A DNA stretch of 64,000 nucleotides, taken from NCBI GenBank assembly GCA_964017045.1, contig OZ024809.1, positions 27,582,618 through 27,646,617 of the forward strand, given 5' to 3'. The position numbers were made by a program, and so were the translations under genes. This stretch comes from Omphiscola glabra. Taxonomy: Eukaryota; Mollusca; Gastropoda; Lymnaeidae. This document shows, in pieces, positions 11,901-24,877 of the stretch (within the stretch, counting starts at the first letter, position 1; the number at the start of each line of letters is the position of its first letter). The notes under the pieces are model-generated. The model was not told the DNA's origin. It worked only from the letters and a program-made list of their open reading frames with translations, and made no database searches.

Positions 11901-14900
11901 CAATCTATGATTGTGACAATATTCTGGGTACTGGTATGGACAATCTAACAATCTATCATTGTGACAATATTCTGGGTACTGGTACGGACAATCAAACAAT
12001 CTATCATTGTGACAATATTCTGGGTACTGGTATTGACAATCTAACAATCTATCATTGTGACAATATTCTGGGTACTGGTATGGACAATCTAACAATCTAT
12101 CATTGTGACAATATTCTGGGTACTGGTATGGACAATCTAACAATCTATGATTGTGACAATATCCTGGCTACTGGTACGGACAATCTAACAATCTATCATT
12201 GTGACAATATTCTGGGTACTGGTATGGACAATCTAACAATCTATGATTGTGACAATATCCTGGGTACTGGTATGGACAATCTAACAATCTATCATTGTGA
12301 CAATATCCTGGGTACTGGTACGGACAATCTAACAATCTATCATTGTGACAATATCCTTGGTACTGGTACGGACAATCTAACAATCTATCATTGTGACAAT
12401 ATTCTGGGTACTGGTACGGACAATCTAACAATCTATCATTGTGACAATATCCTGGGTACTGGTACGGACAATCTAACAATCTATCATTGTGACAATATCC
12501 TGGGTACTGGTACGGACAATCTAACAATCTATCATTGTGACAATATTCTGGGTACTGGTACGGACAATCTAACAATCTATCATTGTGACAATATTCTGGG
12601 TACTGGTATGGACAATCTAACAATCTATCATTGTGACAATATTCTGGGTACTGGTATGGACAATCTAACAATCTATCATTGTGACAATATTCTGGGTACT
12701 GGTACGGACAATCTAACAATCTATCATTGTGACAATATCCTGGGTACTGGTACGGACAATCTAACAATCTATCATTGTGACAATATCCTGGGTACTGGTA
12801 CGGACAATCTAACAATCTATCATTGTGACAATATCCTTGGTACTAGTACGGACAATCTAACAATCTATCATTGTGACAATATCCTTGGTACTGGTACGGA
12901 CAATCTAACAATCTATCATTGTGACAATATTCTGGGTACTGGTATGGACAATCTAACAATCTATCATTGTGACAATATTCTGGGTACTGGTACGGACAAT
13001 CTAACAATCTATCATTGTGACAATATCCTGGGTACTGGTATGGACAATCTAACAATCTATCATTGTGACAATATTCTTGGTACTGGTACGGACAATCTAA
13101 CAATCTATCATTGTGACAATATTCTTGGTACTGGTACGGAAAATCTAACAATCTATCATTGTGACAATATTCTTGGTACTGGTACGGACAATCTAACAAT
13201 CTATGATTGTGACAATATTCTGGGTACTGGTATGGACAATCTAACAATCTATCATTGTGACAATATTCTGGGTACTGGTACGGACAATCTAACAATCTAT
13301 CATTGTGACAATATTCTGGGTACTGGTATGGACAATCTAACAATCTATCATTGTGACAATATTCTGGGTACTGGTATGGACAATCTAACAATCTATCATT
13401 GTGACAATATCCTGGGTACTGGTATGGACAATCTAACAATCTATCATTGTGACAATATCCTGGGTACTGGTATGGACAATCTAACAATCTATCATTGTGA
13501 CAATATCCTGGGTACTGGTATGGACAATCTAACAATCTATCATTGTGACAATATTCTTGGTACTGGTACGGACAATCTAACAATCTATCATTGTGACAAT
13601 ATCCTGGGTACTGGTACGGACAATCTAACAATCTATCATTGTGACAATATCCTGGGTACTGGTACGGACAATCTAACAATCTATCATTGTGACAATATCC
13701 TTGGTACTGGTACGGACAATCTAACAATCTATCATTGTGACAATATTCTGGGTACTGGTATGGACAATCTAACAATCTATCATTGTGACAATATCCTGGG
13801 TACTGGTACGGACAATCTAACAATCTATCATTGTGACAATATCCTGGGTACTGGTACGGACAATCTAACAATCTATCATTGTGACAATATCCTGGGTACT
13901 GGTACGGACAATCTAACAATCTATCATTGTGACAATATCCTGGGTACTGGTACGGACAATCTAACAATCTATCATTGTGACAATATCCTGGGTACTGGTA
14001 CGGACAATCTAACAATCTATCATTGTGACAATATTCTGGGTACTGGTACGGATAATCTAACAATCTATCATTGTGACAATATTCTGGGTACTGGTATGGA
14101 CAATCTAACAATCTATCATTGTGACAATATTCTGGGTACTGGTATGGACAATCTAACAATCTATCATTGTGACAATATCCTGGGTACTGGTACGGACAAT
14201 CTAACAATCTATTATTGTGACAATATCCTGGGTACTGGTATGGACAATCTAACAATCTATCATTGTGACAATATCCTGGGTACTGGTATGGACAATCTAA
14301 CAATCTATCATTGTTACAATATCCTAGGTACTGGTACGGACAATCTAACAATCTATCATTGTGACAATATTCTGGGTACTGGTACGGACAATCTAACAAT
14401 CTATCATTGTGACAATATCCTTGGTACTGGTACGGACAATCTAACAATCTATTATTGTGACAATATCCTTGGTACTGGTATGGACAATCTAACAATCTAT
14501 CATTGTGACAATATCCTGGGTACTGGTATGGACAATCTAACAATCTATCATTGTGACAATATCCTGGGTACTGGTACGGACAATCTAACAATCTATCATT
14601 GTGACAATATTCTGGGTACTGGTACGGACAATCTAACAATCTATCATTGTGACAATATTCTGGGTACTGGTACGGACAATCTAACAATCTATCATTGTGA
14701 CAATATTCTGGGTACTGGTATGGACAATCTAACAATCTATCATTGTGACAATATTCTGGGTACTGGTATGGACAATCTAACAATCTATCATTGTGACAAT
14801 ATTCTGGGTACTGGTATGGACAATCTAACAATCTATCATTGTGACAATATTCTGGGTACTAGTATGGACAATCTAACAATCTATCATTGTGACAATATTC

Positions 14901-15499
14901 TGGGTACTGGTATGGACAATCTAACAATCTATCATTGTGACAATATTCTGGGTACTGGTATGGACAATCTAACAATCTATCATTGTGATAATATCCTGGG
15001 TACTGGTATGGGCAATCTAACAATCTATCAGTGTGACAATATCCTGGGTACTGGTATGGACAATCTAACAATCTATCATTGTGACAATATCCTGGGTACT
15101 GGTATGGACAATCTAACAATCTATCATTGTGACAATATCCTGGGAACTTGTACGGAAATCTAACAATCTATGATTGTGATAATATCCTGGATATTGTTAC
15201 GGACAATCTAACAATTTATCATTGTGACAATATTCTGGGTACTGGCACGGAATCTAACAATCTATCATTGTGACAATATCCTGGGTACTGGTATGGACAA
15301 TCTAACAATCTATCATTGTTACAATATCCTGGGTACTGGCACGGAATCTAACAATCTATCATTGTGACAATATCCTGGGTACTGGTACGGACAATCTAAC
15401 AATCTATCATTGTTACAATATCCTGGGTTTGGTATGGACAATCTAACAATCTATCATTGTGACAATATCCTGGGTACTGGTATGGACAATCTAACAATC

Positions 15500-17850
15500 T
15501 ATCATTGTTACAATATCCTGGGTACTGTTATGGACAATCTAACAATCTATTATTGTGACAATATCCTTGGTACTGGTATGGACAATCTAACAATCTATCA
15601 TTGTTACAATATCCTTGGTACTGGTATGGACAATCTAACAATCTATCATTGTGACAATATCCTGGGTACTGGTATGGACAATCTAACAATCTATCATTGT
15701 GACAATATTCTTGGTACTGGTACGGACAATCTAACAATCTATCATTGTGACAATATTCTTGGTACTGGTACGGACAATCTAACAATCTATCATTGTGACA
15801 ATATTCTTGGTACTGGTACGGACAATCTAACAATCTATCATTGTGACAATATTCTTGGTACTGGTACGGACAATCTAACAATCTATCATTGTGACAATAT
15901 TCCGGGTACTGGTATGGACAATCTAACAATCTATCATTGTGACAATATTCTTGGTACTGGTAAAGACAATCTAACAATCTATCATTGTGACAATATTCTC
16001 GGTACTGGTATGGACAATCTAACAATCTATCATTGTGACAATATCCTGGGTACTGGTATGGACAATCTAACAATCTATCATTGTGACAATATCCTGTGGT
16101 ACTGGTACGGACAATCTAACAATCTATCATTGTGACAATATTCTGGGTACTGGTACGGACAATCTAACAATCTATCATTGTGACAATATTCTGGGTACTG
16201 GTACGGACAATCTAACAATCTATCATTGTGACAATATTCTGGGTACTGGTATGGACAATCTAACAATCTATCATTGTTACAATATCCTGGGTACTGGTAC
16301 GGACAATCTAACAATCTATCATTGTGACAATATTCTGGGTACTGGTACGGACAATCTAACAATCTATCATTGTGACAATATCCTTGGTACTGGTACGGAC
16401 AATCTAACAATCTATTATTGTGACAATATCCTTGGTACTGGTATGGACAATCTAACAATCTATCATTGTGACAATATTCTGGGTACTGGTATGGACAATC
16501 TAACAATCTATCATTGTGACAATATTCTTGGTACTGGTACGGACAATCTAACAATCTATCATTGTGACAATATCCTTGGTACTGGTACGGACAATCTAAC
16601 AATCTATTATTGTGACAATATCCTTGGTACTGGTATGGACAATCTAACCATCTATCATTGTGACAATATTCTGGGTACTGGTATGGACAATCTAACAATC
16701 TATCATTGTGACAATATTCTTGGTACTGGTACGGACAATCTAACAATCTATCATTGTGACAATATTCTTGGTACTGGTACGGACAATCTAACAATCTATC
16801 ATTGTGACAATATCCTGGGTACTGGTATGGACAATCTAACAATCTATCATTGTGACAATATCCTGGGTACTGGTATGGACAATCTAACAATCTATCATTG
16901 TGACAATATTCTTGGTACTGGTACGGACAATCTAACAATCTATCATTGTGACAATATTCTTGGTACTGGTACGGACAATCTAACAATCTATCATTGTGAC
17001 AATATCCTTGGTACTGGTACGGACAATCTAACAATCTATTATTGTGACAATATCCTTGGTACTGGTATGGACAATCTAACCATCTATCATTGTGACAATA
17101 TTCTGGGTACTGGTATGGACAATCTAACAATCTATCATTGTGACAATATTCTTGGTACTGGTACGGACAATCTAACAATCTATCATTGTGACAATATTCT
17201 TGGTACTGGTACGGACAATCTAACAATCTATCATTGTGACAATATCCTGGGTACTGGTATGGACAATCTAACAATCTATCATTGTGACAATATCCTGGGT
17301 ACTGGTATGGACAATCTAACAATCTATCATTGTGACAATATTCTTGGTACTGGTACGGACAATCTAACAATCTATCATTGTGACAATATCCTGGGTACTG
17401 GTATGGACAATCTAACAATCTATCATTGTGACAATATCCTGGGTACTGGTACGGACAATCTAACAATCTATCATTGTGACAATATTCTGGGTACTGGTAC
17501 GGACAATCTAACAATCTATCATTGTGACAATATTCTGGGTACGGGTACGGACAATCTAACAATCTATCATTGTGACAATATTCTGGGTACTGGTATGGAC
17601 AATCTAACAATCTATCATTGTGACAATATTCTGGGTACTGGTATGGACAATCTAACAATCTATCATTGTGACAATATTCTCGGTACTGGTATGGACAATC
17701 TAACAATCTATCATTGTGACAATATCCTGGGTACTGGTATGGACAATCTAACAATCTATCATTGTGACAATATCCTGTGGTACTGGTACGGACAATCTAA
17801 CAATCTATCATTGTGACAATATTCTGGGTACTGGTACGGACAATCTAACA
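15500..17850. repeat. Higher-order duplication unit, 2354 bp, first copy
   Basis: Private markers recur exactly 2354 bp apart: 'gttatgg' at 15527 and 17881, the frame-shifting 'cctgtggtac' at 16096 and 18450, and 'gggtacggg' at 17537 and 19891. The segment is therefore duplicated in tandem to about 17854-20204. A further 'cctgtggtac' at 17777 marks the junction between the copies. Confidence 0.85.
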
Positions 17851-17853
17851 ATC

Positions 17854-20204
17854 TATCATTGTGACAATATTCTGGGTACTGTTATGGACAATCTAACAAT
17901 CTATTATTGTGACAATATCCTTGGTACTGGTATGGACAATCTAACAATCTATCATTGTTACAATATCCTTGGTACTGGTATGGACAATCTAACAATCTAT
18001 CATTGTGACAATATCCTGGGTACTGGTATGGACAATCTAACAATCTATCATTGTGACAATATTCTTTGTACTGGTACGGACAATCTAACAATCTATCATT
18101 GTGACAATATTCTTGGTACTGGTATGGACAATCTAACAATCTATCATTGTGACAATATTCTTGCTACTGGTACGGACAATCTAACAATCTATCATTGTGA
18201 CAATATTCTTGGTACTGGTACGGACAATCTAACAATCTATCATTGTGACAATATTCCGGGTACTGGTATGGACAATCTAACAATCTATCATTGTGACAAT
18301 ATTCTTTTTACTGGTAAAGACAATCTAACAATCTATCATTGTGACAATATTCTCGGTACTGGTATGGACAATCTAACAATCTATCATTGTGACAATATCC
18401 TGGGTACTGGTATGGACAATCTAACAATCTATCATTGTGACAATATCCTGTGGTACTGGTACGGACAATCTAACAATCTATCATTGTGACAATATTCTGG
18501 GTACTGGTACGGACAATCTAACAATCTATCATTGTGACAATATTCTGGGTACTGGTACGGACAATCTAACAATCTATCATTGTGACAATATTCTGGGTAC
18601 TGGTATGGACAATCTAACAATCTATCATTGTTACAATATCCTGGGTACTGGTACGGACAATCTAACAATCTATCATTGTGACAATATTCTGGGTACTGGT
18701 ACGGACAATCTAACAATCTATCATTGTGACAATATCCTTGGTACTGGTACGGACAATCTAACAATCTATTATTGTGACAATATCCTTGGTACTGGTATGC
18801 ACAATCTAACAATCTATCATTGTGACAATATTCTGGGTACTGGTATGGACAATCTAACAATCTATCATTGTGACAATATTCTTGGTACTGGTACGGACAA
18901 TCTAACAATCTATCATTGTGACAATATCCTTGGTACTGGTACGGACAATCTAACAATCTATTATTGTGACAATATCCTTGGTACTGGTATGGACAATCTA
19001 ACCATCTATCATTGTGACAATATTCTGGGTACTGGTATGGACAATCTAACAATCTATCATTGTGACAATATTCTTGGTACTGGTACGGACAATCTAACAA
19101 TCTATCATTGTGACAATATTCTTGGTACTGGTACGGACAATCTAACAATCTATCATTGTGACAATATCCTGGGTACTGGTATGGACAATCTAACAATCTA
19201 TCATTGTGACAATATCCTGGGTACTGGTATGGACAATCTAACAATCTATCATTGTGACAATATTCTTGGTACTGGTACGGACAATCTAACAATCTATCAT
19301 TGTGACAATATTCTTGGTACTGGTACGGACAATCTAACAATCTATCATTGTGACAATATCCTTGGTACTGGTACGGACAATCTAACAATCTATTATTGTG
19401 ACAATATCCTTGGTACTGGTATGGACAATCTAACCATCTATCATTGTGACAATATTCTGGGTACTGGTATGGACAATCTAACAATCTATCATTGTGACAA
19501 TATTCTTGGTACTGGTACGGACAATCTAACAATCTATCATTGTGACAATATTCTTGGTACTGGTACGGACAATCTAACAATCTATCATTGTGACAATATC
19601 CTGGGTACTGGTATGGACAATCTAACAATCTATCATTGTGACAATATCCTGGGTACTGGTATGGACAATCTAACAATCTATCATTGTGACAATATTCTTG
19701 GTACTGGTACGGACAATCTAACAATCTATCATTGTGACAATATCCTGGGTACTGGTATGGACAATCTAACAATCTATCATTGTGACAATATCCTGGGTAC
19801 TGGTACGGACAATCTAACAATCTATCATTGTGACAATATTCTGGGTACTGGTACGGACAATCTAACAATCTATCATTGTGACAATATTCTGGGTACGGGT
19901 ACGGACAATCTAACAATCTATCATTGTGACAATATTCTGGGTACTGGTATGGACAATCTAACAATCTATCATTGTGACAATATTCTGGGTACTGGTATGG
20001 ACAATCTAACAATCTATCATTGTGACAATATTCTGGGTACTGGTATGGACAATCTAACAATCTATCATTGTGACAATATTCTGGGTACTGGTATGGACAA
20101 TCTAACAATCTATCATTGTGACAATATTCTGGGTACTGGTATGGACAATCTAACAATCTATCATTGTGACAATATTCTGGGTACTGGTATGGACAATCTA
20201 ACAA
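17854..20204. repeat. Higher-order duplication unit, 2354 bp, second copy
   Basis: Second copy of the block at 15500-17850. A few new changes are visible, such as 'attctttgtactgg' near 18061, 'cttgctac' near 18160 and 'attctttttactgg' near 18301, in place of the usual 'cttggtac' context. This shows some divergence since the duplication. Exact ends need alignment. Confidence 0.8.
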
Positions 20205-20880
20205 TCTATCATTGTGATAATATCCTGGGTACTGGTATGGGCAATCTAACAATCTATCAGTGTGACAATATCCTGGGTACTGGTATGGACAATCTAACAA
20301 TCTATCATTGTGACAATATCCTGGGTACTGGTATGGACAATCTAACAATCTATCATTGTGACAATATCCTGGGAACTTGTACGGAAATCTAACAATCTAT
20401 GATTGTGATAATATCCTGGATACTGTTACGGACAATCTAACAATTTATCATTGTGACAATATTCTGGGTACTGGCACGGAATCTAACAATCTATCATTGT
20501 GACAATATCCTGGGTACTGGTATGGACAATCTAACAATCTATCATTGTTACAATATCCTGGGTACTGGCACGGAATCTAACAATCTATCATTGTGACAAT
20601 ATCCTGGGTACTGGTACGGACAATCTAACAATCTATCATTGTTACAATATCCTGGGTTTGGTATGGACAATCTAACAATCTATCATTGTGACAATATCCT
20701 GGGTACTGGTATGGACAATCTAACAATCTATCATTGTTACAATATCCTGGGTACTGTTATGGACAATCTAACAATCTATTATTGTGACAATATCCTTGGT
20801 ACTGGTATGGACAATCTAACAATCTATCATTGTTACAATATCCTTGGTACTGGTATGGACAATCTAACAATCTATCATTG
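20205..20880. repeat. Second copy of the 14.98-15.65 kb variant block, 5229 bp away
   Basis: A run of rare variants at 15005 ('ggtatgggcaatc'), 15142 ('gggaacttgtacgg') and 15425 ('gggtttggtatgg') recurs in the same order at 20234, 20371 and 20654, each 5229 bp downstream. Irregular short units ('ggcacggaatc') between them are also copied. Confidence 0.85.
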
Positions 20881-21070
20881 TGACAATATCCTTGGTACTG
20901 GTATGGACAATCTAACAATCTATCATTGTGACAATATCCTTGGTACTGGTATGGACAATCTAACAATCTATCATTGTGACAATATCCTTGCTACTGTTAT
21001 GGACAATAATAAAATAAAGATTTTTTAAAAACTGTATTAAAAAACGGTTACTCATATAAAGTTAACAATG

Positions 21071-21390
21071 CGATAAGTTTGGGTGAGGCATGGGATACGC
21101 TTGGGTGAGGCATGGGATAAGTTTGGGGTTAGTCATTCTATAAGTGTGGGTAAGGCATGGGATAAGTTTGGGTGAGGCATGGGATAAGATTGGGTAAGGC
21201 ATGAGATAAGTTTGGGTGAGGCATGGGATAAGCTTGGGTGAGGCATGGGATAAGTTTGGGGTTAGTCATTCTATAAGTGTGGGTAAGGCATGGGATAAGT
21301 TTGGGTGAGGCATAGGATAAGTTTGGGTAAGGCATGGGATAAGTTTGGGTGAGGCGTACGATCAGCTTGGGCGAGGCATTGATGAGGCAT
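21071..21390. repeat. 22-bp tandem repeat
   Basis: About 14 copies of 'gcatgggataagtttgggtg' plus 'ag'. A variant unit 'gtttggggttagtcattc' at 21121 recurs at 21254, a 133-bp higher-order period (about six units). Confidence 0.85.
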
Positions 21391-21613
21391 CATGGATAAC
21401 TTCGTAAAGTTTGAAAGTCAGCAAGTGCATCCCTACAAAGTTTTACATTACGACTACAACGTTGTATCTCACATCCCCCATTTCCCACACCCAACGGCAA
21501 CTTCCACCCCCCCCCCCAACTGCCTACCCTAATCACGTGCTATCAAACCTCTCCTGGAATATCAGGTTTCTTTCCAGTAGTTGCTGAGGGGGATATCAGG
21601 ACAGCAGATGACC

Positions 21614-21957
21614 GCAAGACATTGGGGTATTGGGGTATTGGGTAAATACAAGACATGTAGTTAGCTCATCAAGTCATTGTGGGTACTGGGTAAATACAAG
21701 ACATGTAGCTAGCTCATCAAGACACTGGGGTAGTGGGTAAAAAGAAGACATGTAGCTAGCTCATCAAGTCATTGTGTGTACTGGGTAAATACAAGACATG
21801 TAGCTAGCTCATCAAGACACTGGGGTAGTGGGTAAATACAAGATATGAAGCTAGCTCATCTAGACATTGCGATAGGGGGTAAATACTATAGACATGTAGC
21901 TACCTAATCAAGACACCGGGGTGGTGGGTAAATACGAGACATGTAGCTAGCTCATCA
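21614..21957. repeat. 47-bp tandem repeat
   Basis: About seven diverged copies of a 47-bp unit containing 'gggtaaatacaagacatgta' and 'gctagctcatcaagaca'. Confidence 0.85.
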
Positions 21958-21989
21958 AAAGAGAAGCAAATTATTTAAGGCCTTTTTGA

Positions 21990-22295
21990 GGCCCACCAAA
22001 GGGGGGTAATACTTCAAATATAAGACACTAAAGGGAGGAGTAAGTTATCACAAGACATTTAGGTTCCAGGAAATTGGAAATAAAATTAGTTCAAAATATA
22101 AAAAGGGGTGGGTAATATAAGTTCAACTGATTACTAGAAGGGGAGGTAATATTACATATATATACTGTATAGTGTATATCATCAGATATTAAATAAAAGG
22201 GGAGACAATACAAGTCATAAATATTGTTTCAAAAGAGTGTAAAGAATATTCGGTTAAAAAATGACAAAAGAAGGGAGGTAATGCCGACACAAAGG
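21990..22295. repeat. Dispersed AAAGGGGAGGTAAT-like motifs
   Basis: Six irregularly spaced variants of 'aaaggggaggtaata' at about 21998, 22030, 22102, 22136, 22196 and 22271, separated by AT-rich sequence. Not a clean tandem array. Related strings occur near 45290 ('aaagagggagataat') and 63830 ('gtgggagataatg'). Confidence 0.6.
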
Positions 22296-22502
22296 GAGGA
22301 CCACCAGATACATGAAGATATTTCAGACACATTGAATTCCGCTACACTTAATCTGTGGAGTAGTTCAAGTATATGATGCCCAGGGTTGTCATTGACACAG
22401 CCGCCCTTAATTCACGAAGACCAAAATGACGACAGAATACATATAAAGAAATACGCTGTATTCAAAAAAACGTGGTCCACAAATGCCCGTTTTGTACTAC
22501 GA

Positions 22503-23150
22503 ACACACAGGTGGTAGTTAGAGACACAACCATGGTTGTTGGACACAGCTGTGGTAGTTGAGAGACACAACCGTGGTTGTTGGACACAACTGCGGTAGTT
22601 AGAGACACAACTGTGGTTGTTGGACACAACTGTGGTTTTTGGACACAACTGTGGTAGTGAGAGACACAAACATGTTTATTGGACACAGCTGTGGTAGTTG
22701 AGAGACACAACCGTGGTTGTTGGACACAATTGCGGTAGTTAGAGACACAACTGTGGTTGTTGGACACAACTGTGGTTTTTGGACACAACTGTGGTAGTTA
22801 GAGACACAACTGTGGTTGTTGGACACACCTGTGGTAGTTATGGACACAACTGTGGTTGTTGGACACAACTGTGGTAGTTAGAGACACAACTGTAGTTGTT
22901 GGACACAACTGTGGTAGTTAGAGACACAAGTGTGGTTGTTGGACACAACTGTGGTAATTAGAGACACAAGTGTGGTAGTTAGAGACACAACTGTGGTTGT
23001 TGGACACAACTGTGGTAGTTAGAGACACAAGTGTGGTTGTTGGACACAACTGTGGTAATTAGAGACACAAGTGTAGTTGTTGGACACCACTGTAGTTGGA
23101 CACAACCGTGGTAATTAGAGACACAACTGTGGTAGTTACAGACACAACTG
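22503..23150. repeat. 40-bp tandem repeat made of two 20-bp halves
   Basis: About 16 copies of a 40-bp unit. The two halves, 'acacaactgtggtagttaga' and 'gacacaactgtggttgttgg', are themselves related, so the array grew from a 20-bp ancestor. Units at 22861 and 22901 confirm the period. Confidence 0.9.
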
Positions 23151-23243
23151 CCAATACTGTTGAGACTCATTTCGTTGTAAAAACGCATACACGCATTCTT
23201 TGTACTTTAGTTGTGTGTTGATCTTCGATTAAGTACAATGTTG

Positions 23244-23671
23244 AAATGGGACCTAATTCTCATGACTTGGACTTAATGGAACCAACTCTGATGACTTTGA
23301 CTTCATCAGATGGGACCTAACTCTCATGAAAACTCTGATGACTTTGACTTCATCAAATGGGACCTAATTCTCATGAAAACTCTGATGGCTTTGACTTCAT
23401 CAAATGGGACCTAATTCTCATGACTTGGACTTAATGGAACCAACTCTGATGACTTTGACTTCATCAAATGGGACCTAATTCTCATGACTTGGACTTAATG
23501 GAACCAACTCTGATGACTTTGACTTCATCAAATGGGACCTAACTCTCATGAAAACTCTGATGGCTTTGACTCCATTAAATGGGACCTAAATCTTATGACT
23601 TGGACTTAATGGAACCAAACTCTGATAGCTTTGACTTCATCAAATGGGACCTAATTCTCATGACTTGTACA
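23244..23671. repeat. 47/64-bp mixed tandem repeat
   Basis: Copies of a unit containing 'gactttgacttcatcaaatg' and 'ggacctaattctcatga'. Some carry an extra 'cttggacttaatggaacc' segment, so long (about 64 bp) and short (about 47 bp) units alternate. Confidence 0.85.
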
Positions 23672-24438
23672 TAATAAAAAAGGTAATAACTCATAATCTT
23701 CAGTACTTTCCTGACACCCCCCCTCCCCCACCTCACCAAACGTGAGAACCATCAAAGCCTCGGGCTGAGCCGAAACAAAATGAATTATGAAAAGCTCGCC
23801 ACGTGTGCGTCACAGACATGCGACGCCGCATGGTATAAGAGACCCCCCCCCCACGGATCACCGCAAGCTTCCCATTCCCCCCACACCTCCCCTACCGACA
23901 TCACCCACCCCTCCCCCGACACGGTAACACAATCACCCCCAAACGAATAGTTTAATTCCACCTCCAATATCCGACACTGTCTCCATGAACTCATTGTTCG
24001 ATAATCATTTAGCCCAAGCTCAGGCATCCAGCCCCCCCCCCCCCCCCCAAACCATCCCCACCCCACCGTTCGCCAGACCTGACGCACGTACTGTGTGTTT
24101 CTGTGTATGTGTGTGTGTGTGGGGGTGTGTGTTTAATACTAAGACTTAGTGATTAAAGCGAGCACGATGCGAGGGTGAAGAAAGGGGGGGGGGGGGGTGA
24201 CGGCTACTTGTGGTGGCCCTGAGGGCAGACATAAAATAAAATGTTTTAATTTTCTTAATAATTAGAAAATAAATTAATAACTTAATTCCCTTGAGTTGGT
24301 GTGAGAATGGATTGAATTATTTGTTAAAAGTTCATAAATATATATATATATATTTCTTCTGGTATGTCCTGCTGCCTTTTCACAACCGGCCCTTTTTCCT
24401 ACTCCACATTTTTCTTTATTAACACCACTGAGTGAAAG
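23672..24438. other. Intergenic with C/G runs and a GT microsatellite
   Basis: No gene recognised. C runs near 23844 and 24033, a GT tract near 24104-24132 and a G run near 24186. A reverse open frame at 23785-24087 is glycine/tryptophan-rich only because it crosses the C runs. Confidence 0.5.
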
Positions 24439-24627
24439 CAGTGGCGTAGCTAGAGTGTTTGGCGCCCGGGGACAAGATTCATTTTAAAGCGCCCCCTTTT
24501 CCTGTTTCAACTCTCAAACCCATTATTTTCATCAATAAAATAATACCAAAGCACATTTTGGCGCCCCTAATTAGCTGGCGCCCGGGTACATCTGTACCCC
24601 CCCTGCCCCCCCTACGCTACGCCTCTG
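24439..24627 (+). mobile_element. hAT-like MITE, family C, copy 1
   Basis: A 189-bp element with ends CAGTGGCGTAGCTAG and GCTACGCCTCTG, flanked by a perfect 8-bp duplication AGTGAAAG (24431-24438 and 24628-24635). The interior contains 'ggcgcccggggacaagattc' and 'tttggcgcccctaa', shared with the copy at 32481. No coding capacity. Confidence 0.88.
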
Positions 24628-24702
24628 AGTGAAAGAGAAAAAAACTGTCGCACAGCGAGCGTCATGCGTGACGTCATACGTGATGGCTGAACTCGGTTAC
24701 CG

Positions 24703-24760
24703 GAAATTTGATCGAAAGAAATTTCGTCGACGGAAATTTGATCGAACGGAAATTTGGTCG
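24703..24760. repeat. Short 16-bp repeat
   Basis: Three copies of 'ggaaatttgatcgaa' and variants. Small, but clean. Confidence 0.6.
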
Positions 24761-24877
24761 AATCTTTTTTTCAGTTCACACGTTAAAATTTTCGTCAAAT
24801 TTCTTTTTGAACGCACTATACTGTACAGTAAAACAAAATAATGCATTCAAAAAGAAATTAGACGCAAAATATAAGAG

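Larger units (their letters stand above)
8941..21008. repeat. 12-kb satellite of a 48-bp unit
   Basis: About 251 copies of a 48-bp unit with the invariant core 'gacaatctaacaatctat', then 'cattgtgacaatat', then 'cctgggtactggtacg'. Copies are mostly 90-98% alike by eye. Recurrent variants are CTG/CTT, ATC/ATT, GGT/TGT, ACG/ATG, CAT/GAT/TAT and GAC/TAC. The forward frame is open for 2102 codons (8855-15163) and reads as a 16-residue repeat, NILGTGTDNLTIYHCD. The reverse strand is also open for long stretches. Single-base indels at about 15160-15425, 16096, 17777 and 18450 move the frame, and the array carries on regardless. I read it as a non-coding satellite, not a gene. Confidence 0.95.

Noticed and set aside
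8855..15163. A 2102-codon forward open frame as a giant repeat protein
   Set aside because: The frame exists because the 48-bp unit is a multiple of three and lacks a stop. It has no signal peptide or non-repeat domain, the reverse strand is equally open, and indels that shift the frame are amplified in the array. Kept as a finding to test, not as a gene.
8941..21008. Centromeric satellite
   Set aside because: A 48-bp unit of 12 kb with flanking unrelated minisatellites and transposons gives no evidence of centromere identity. Copy number elsewhere in the genome is unknown.
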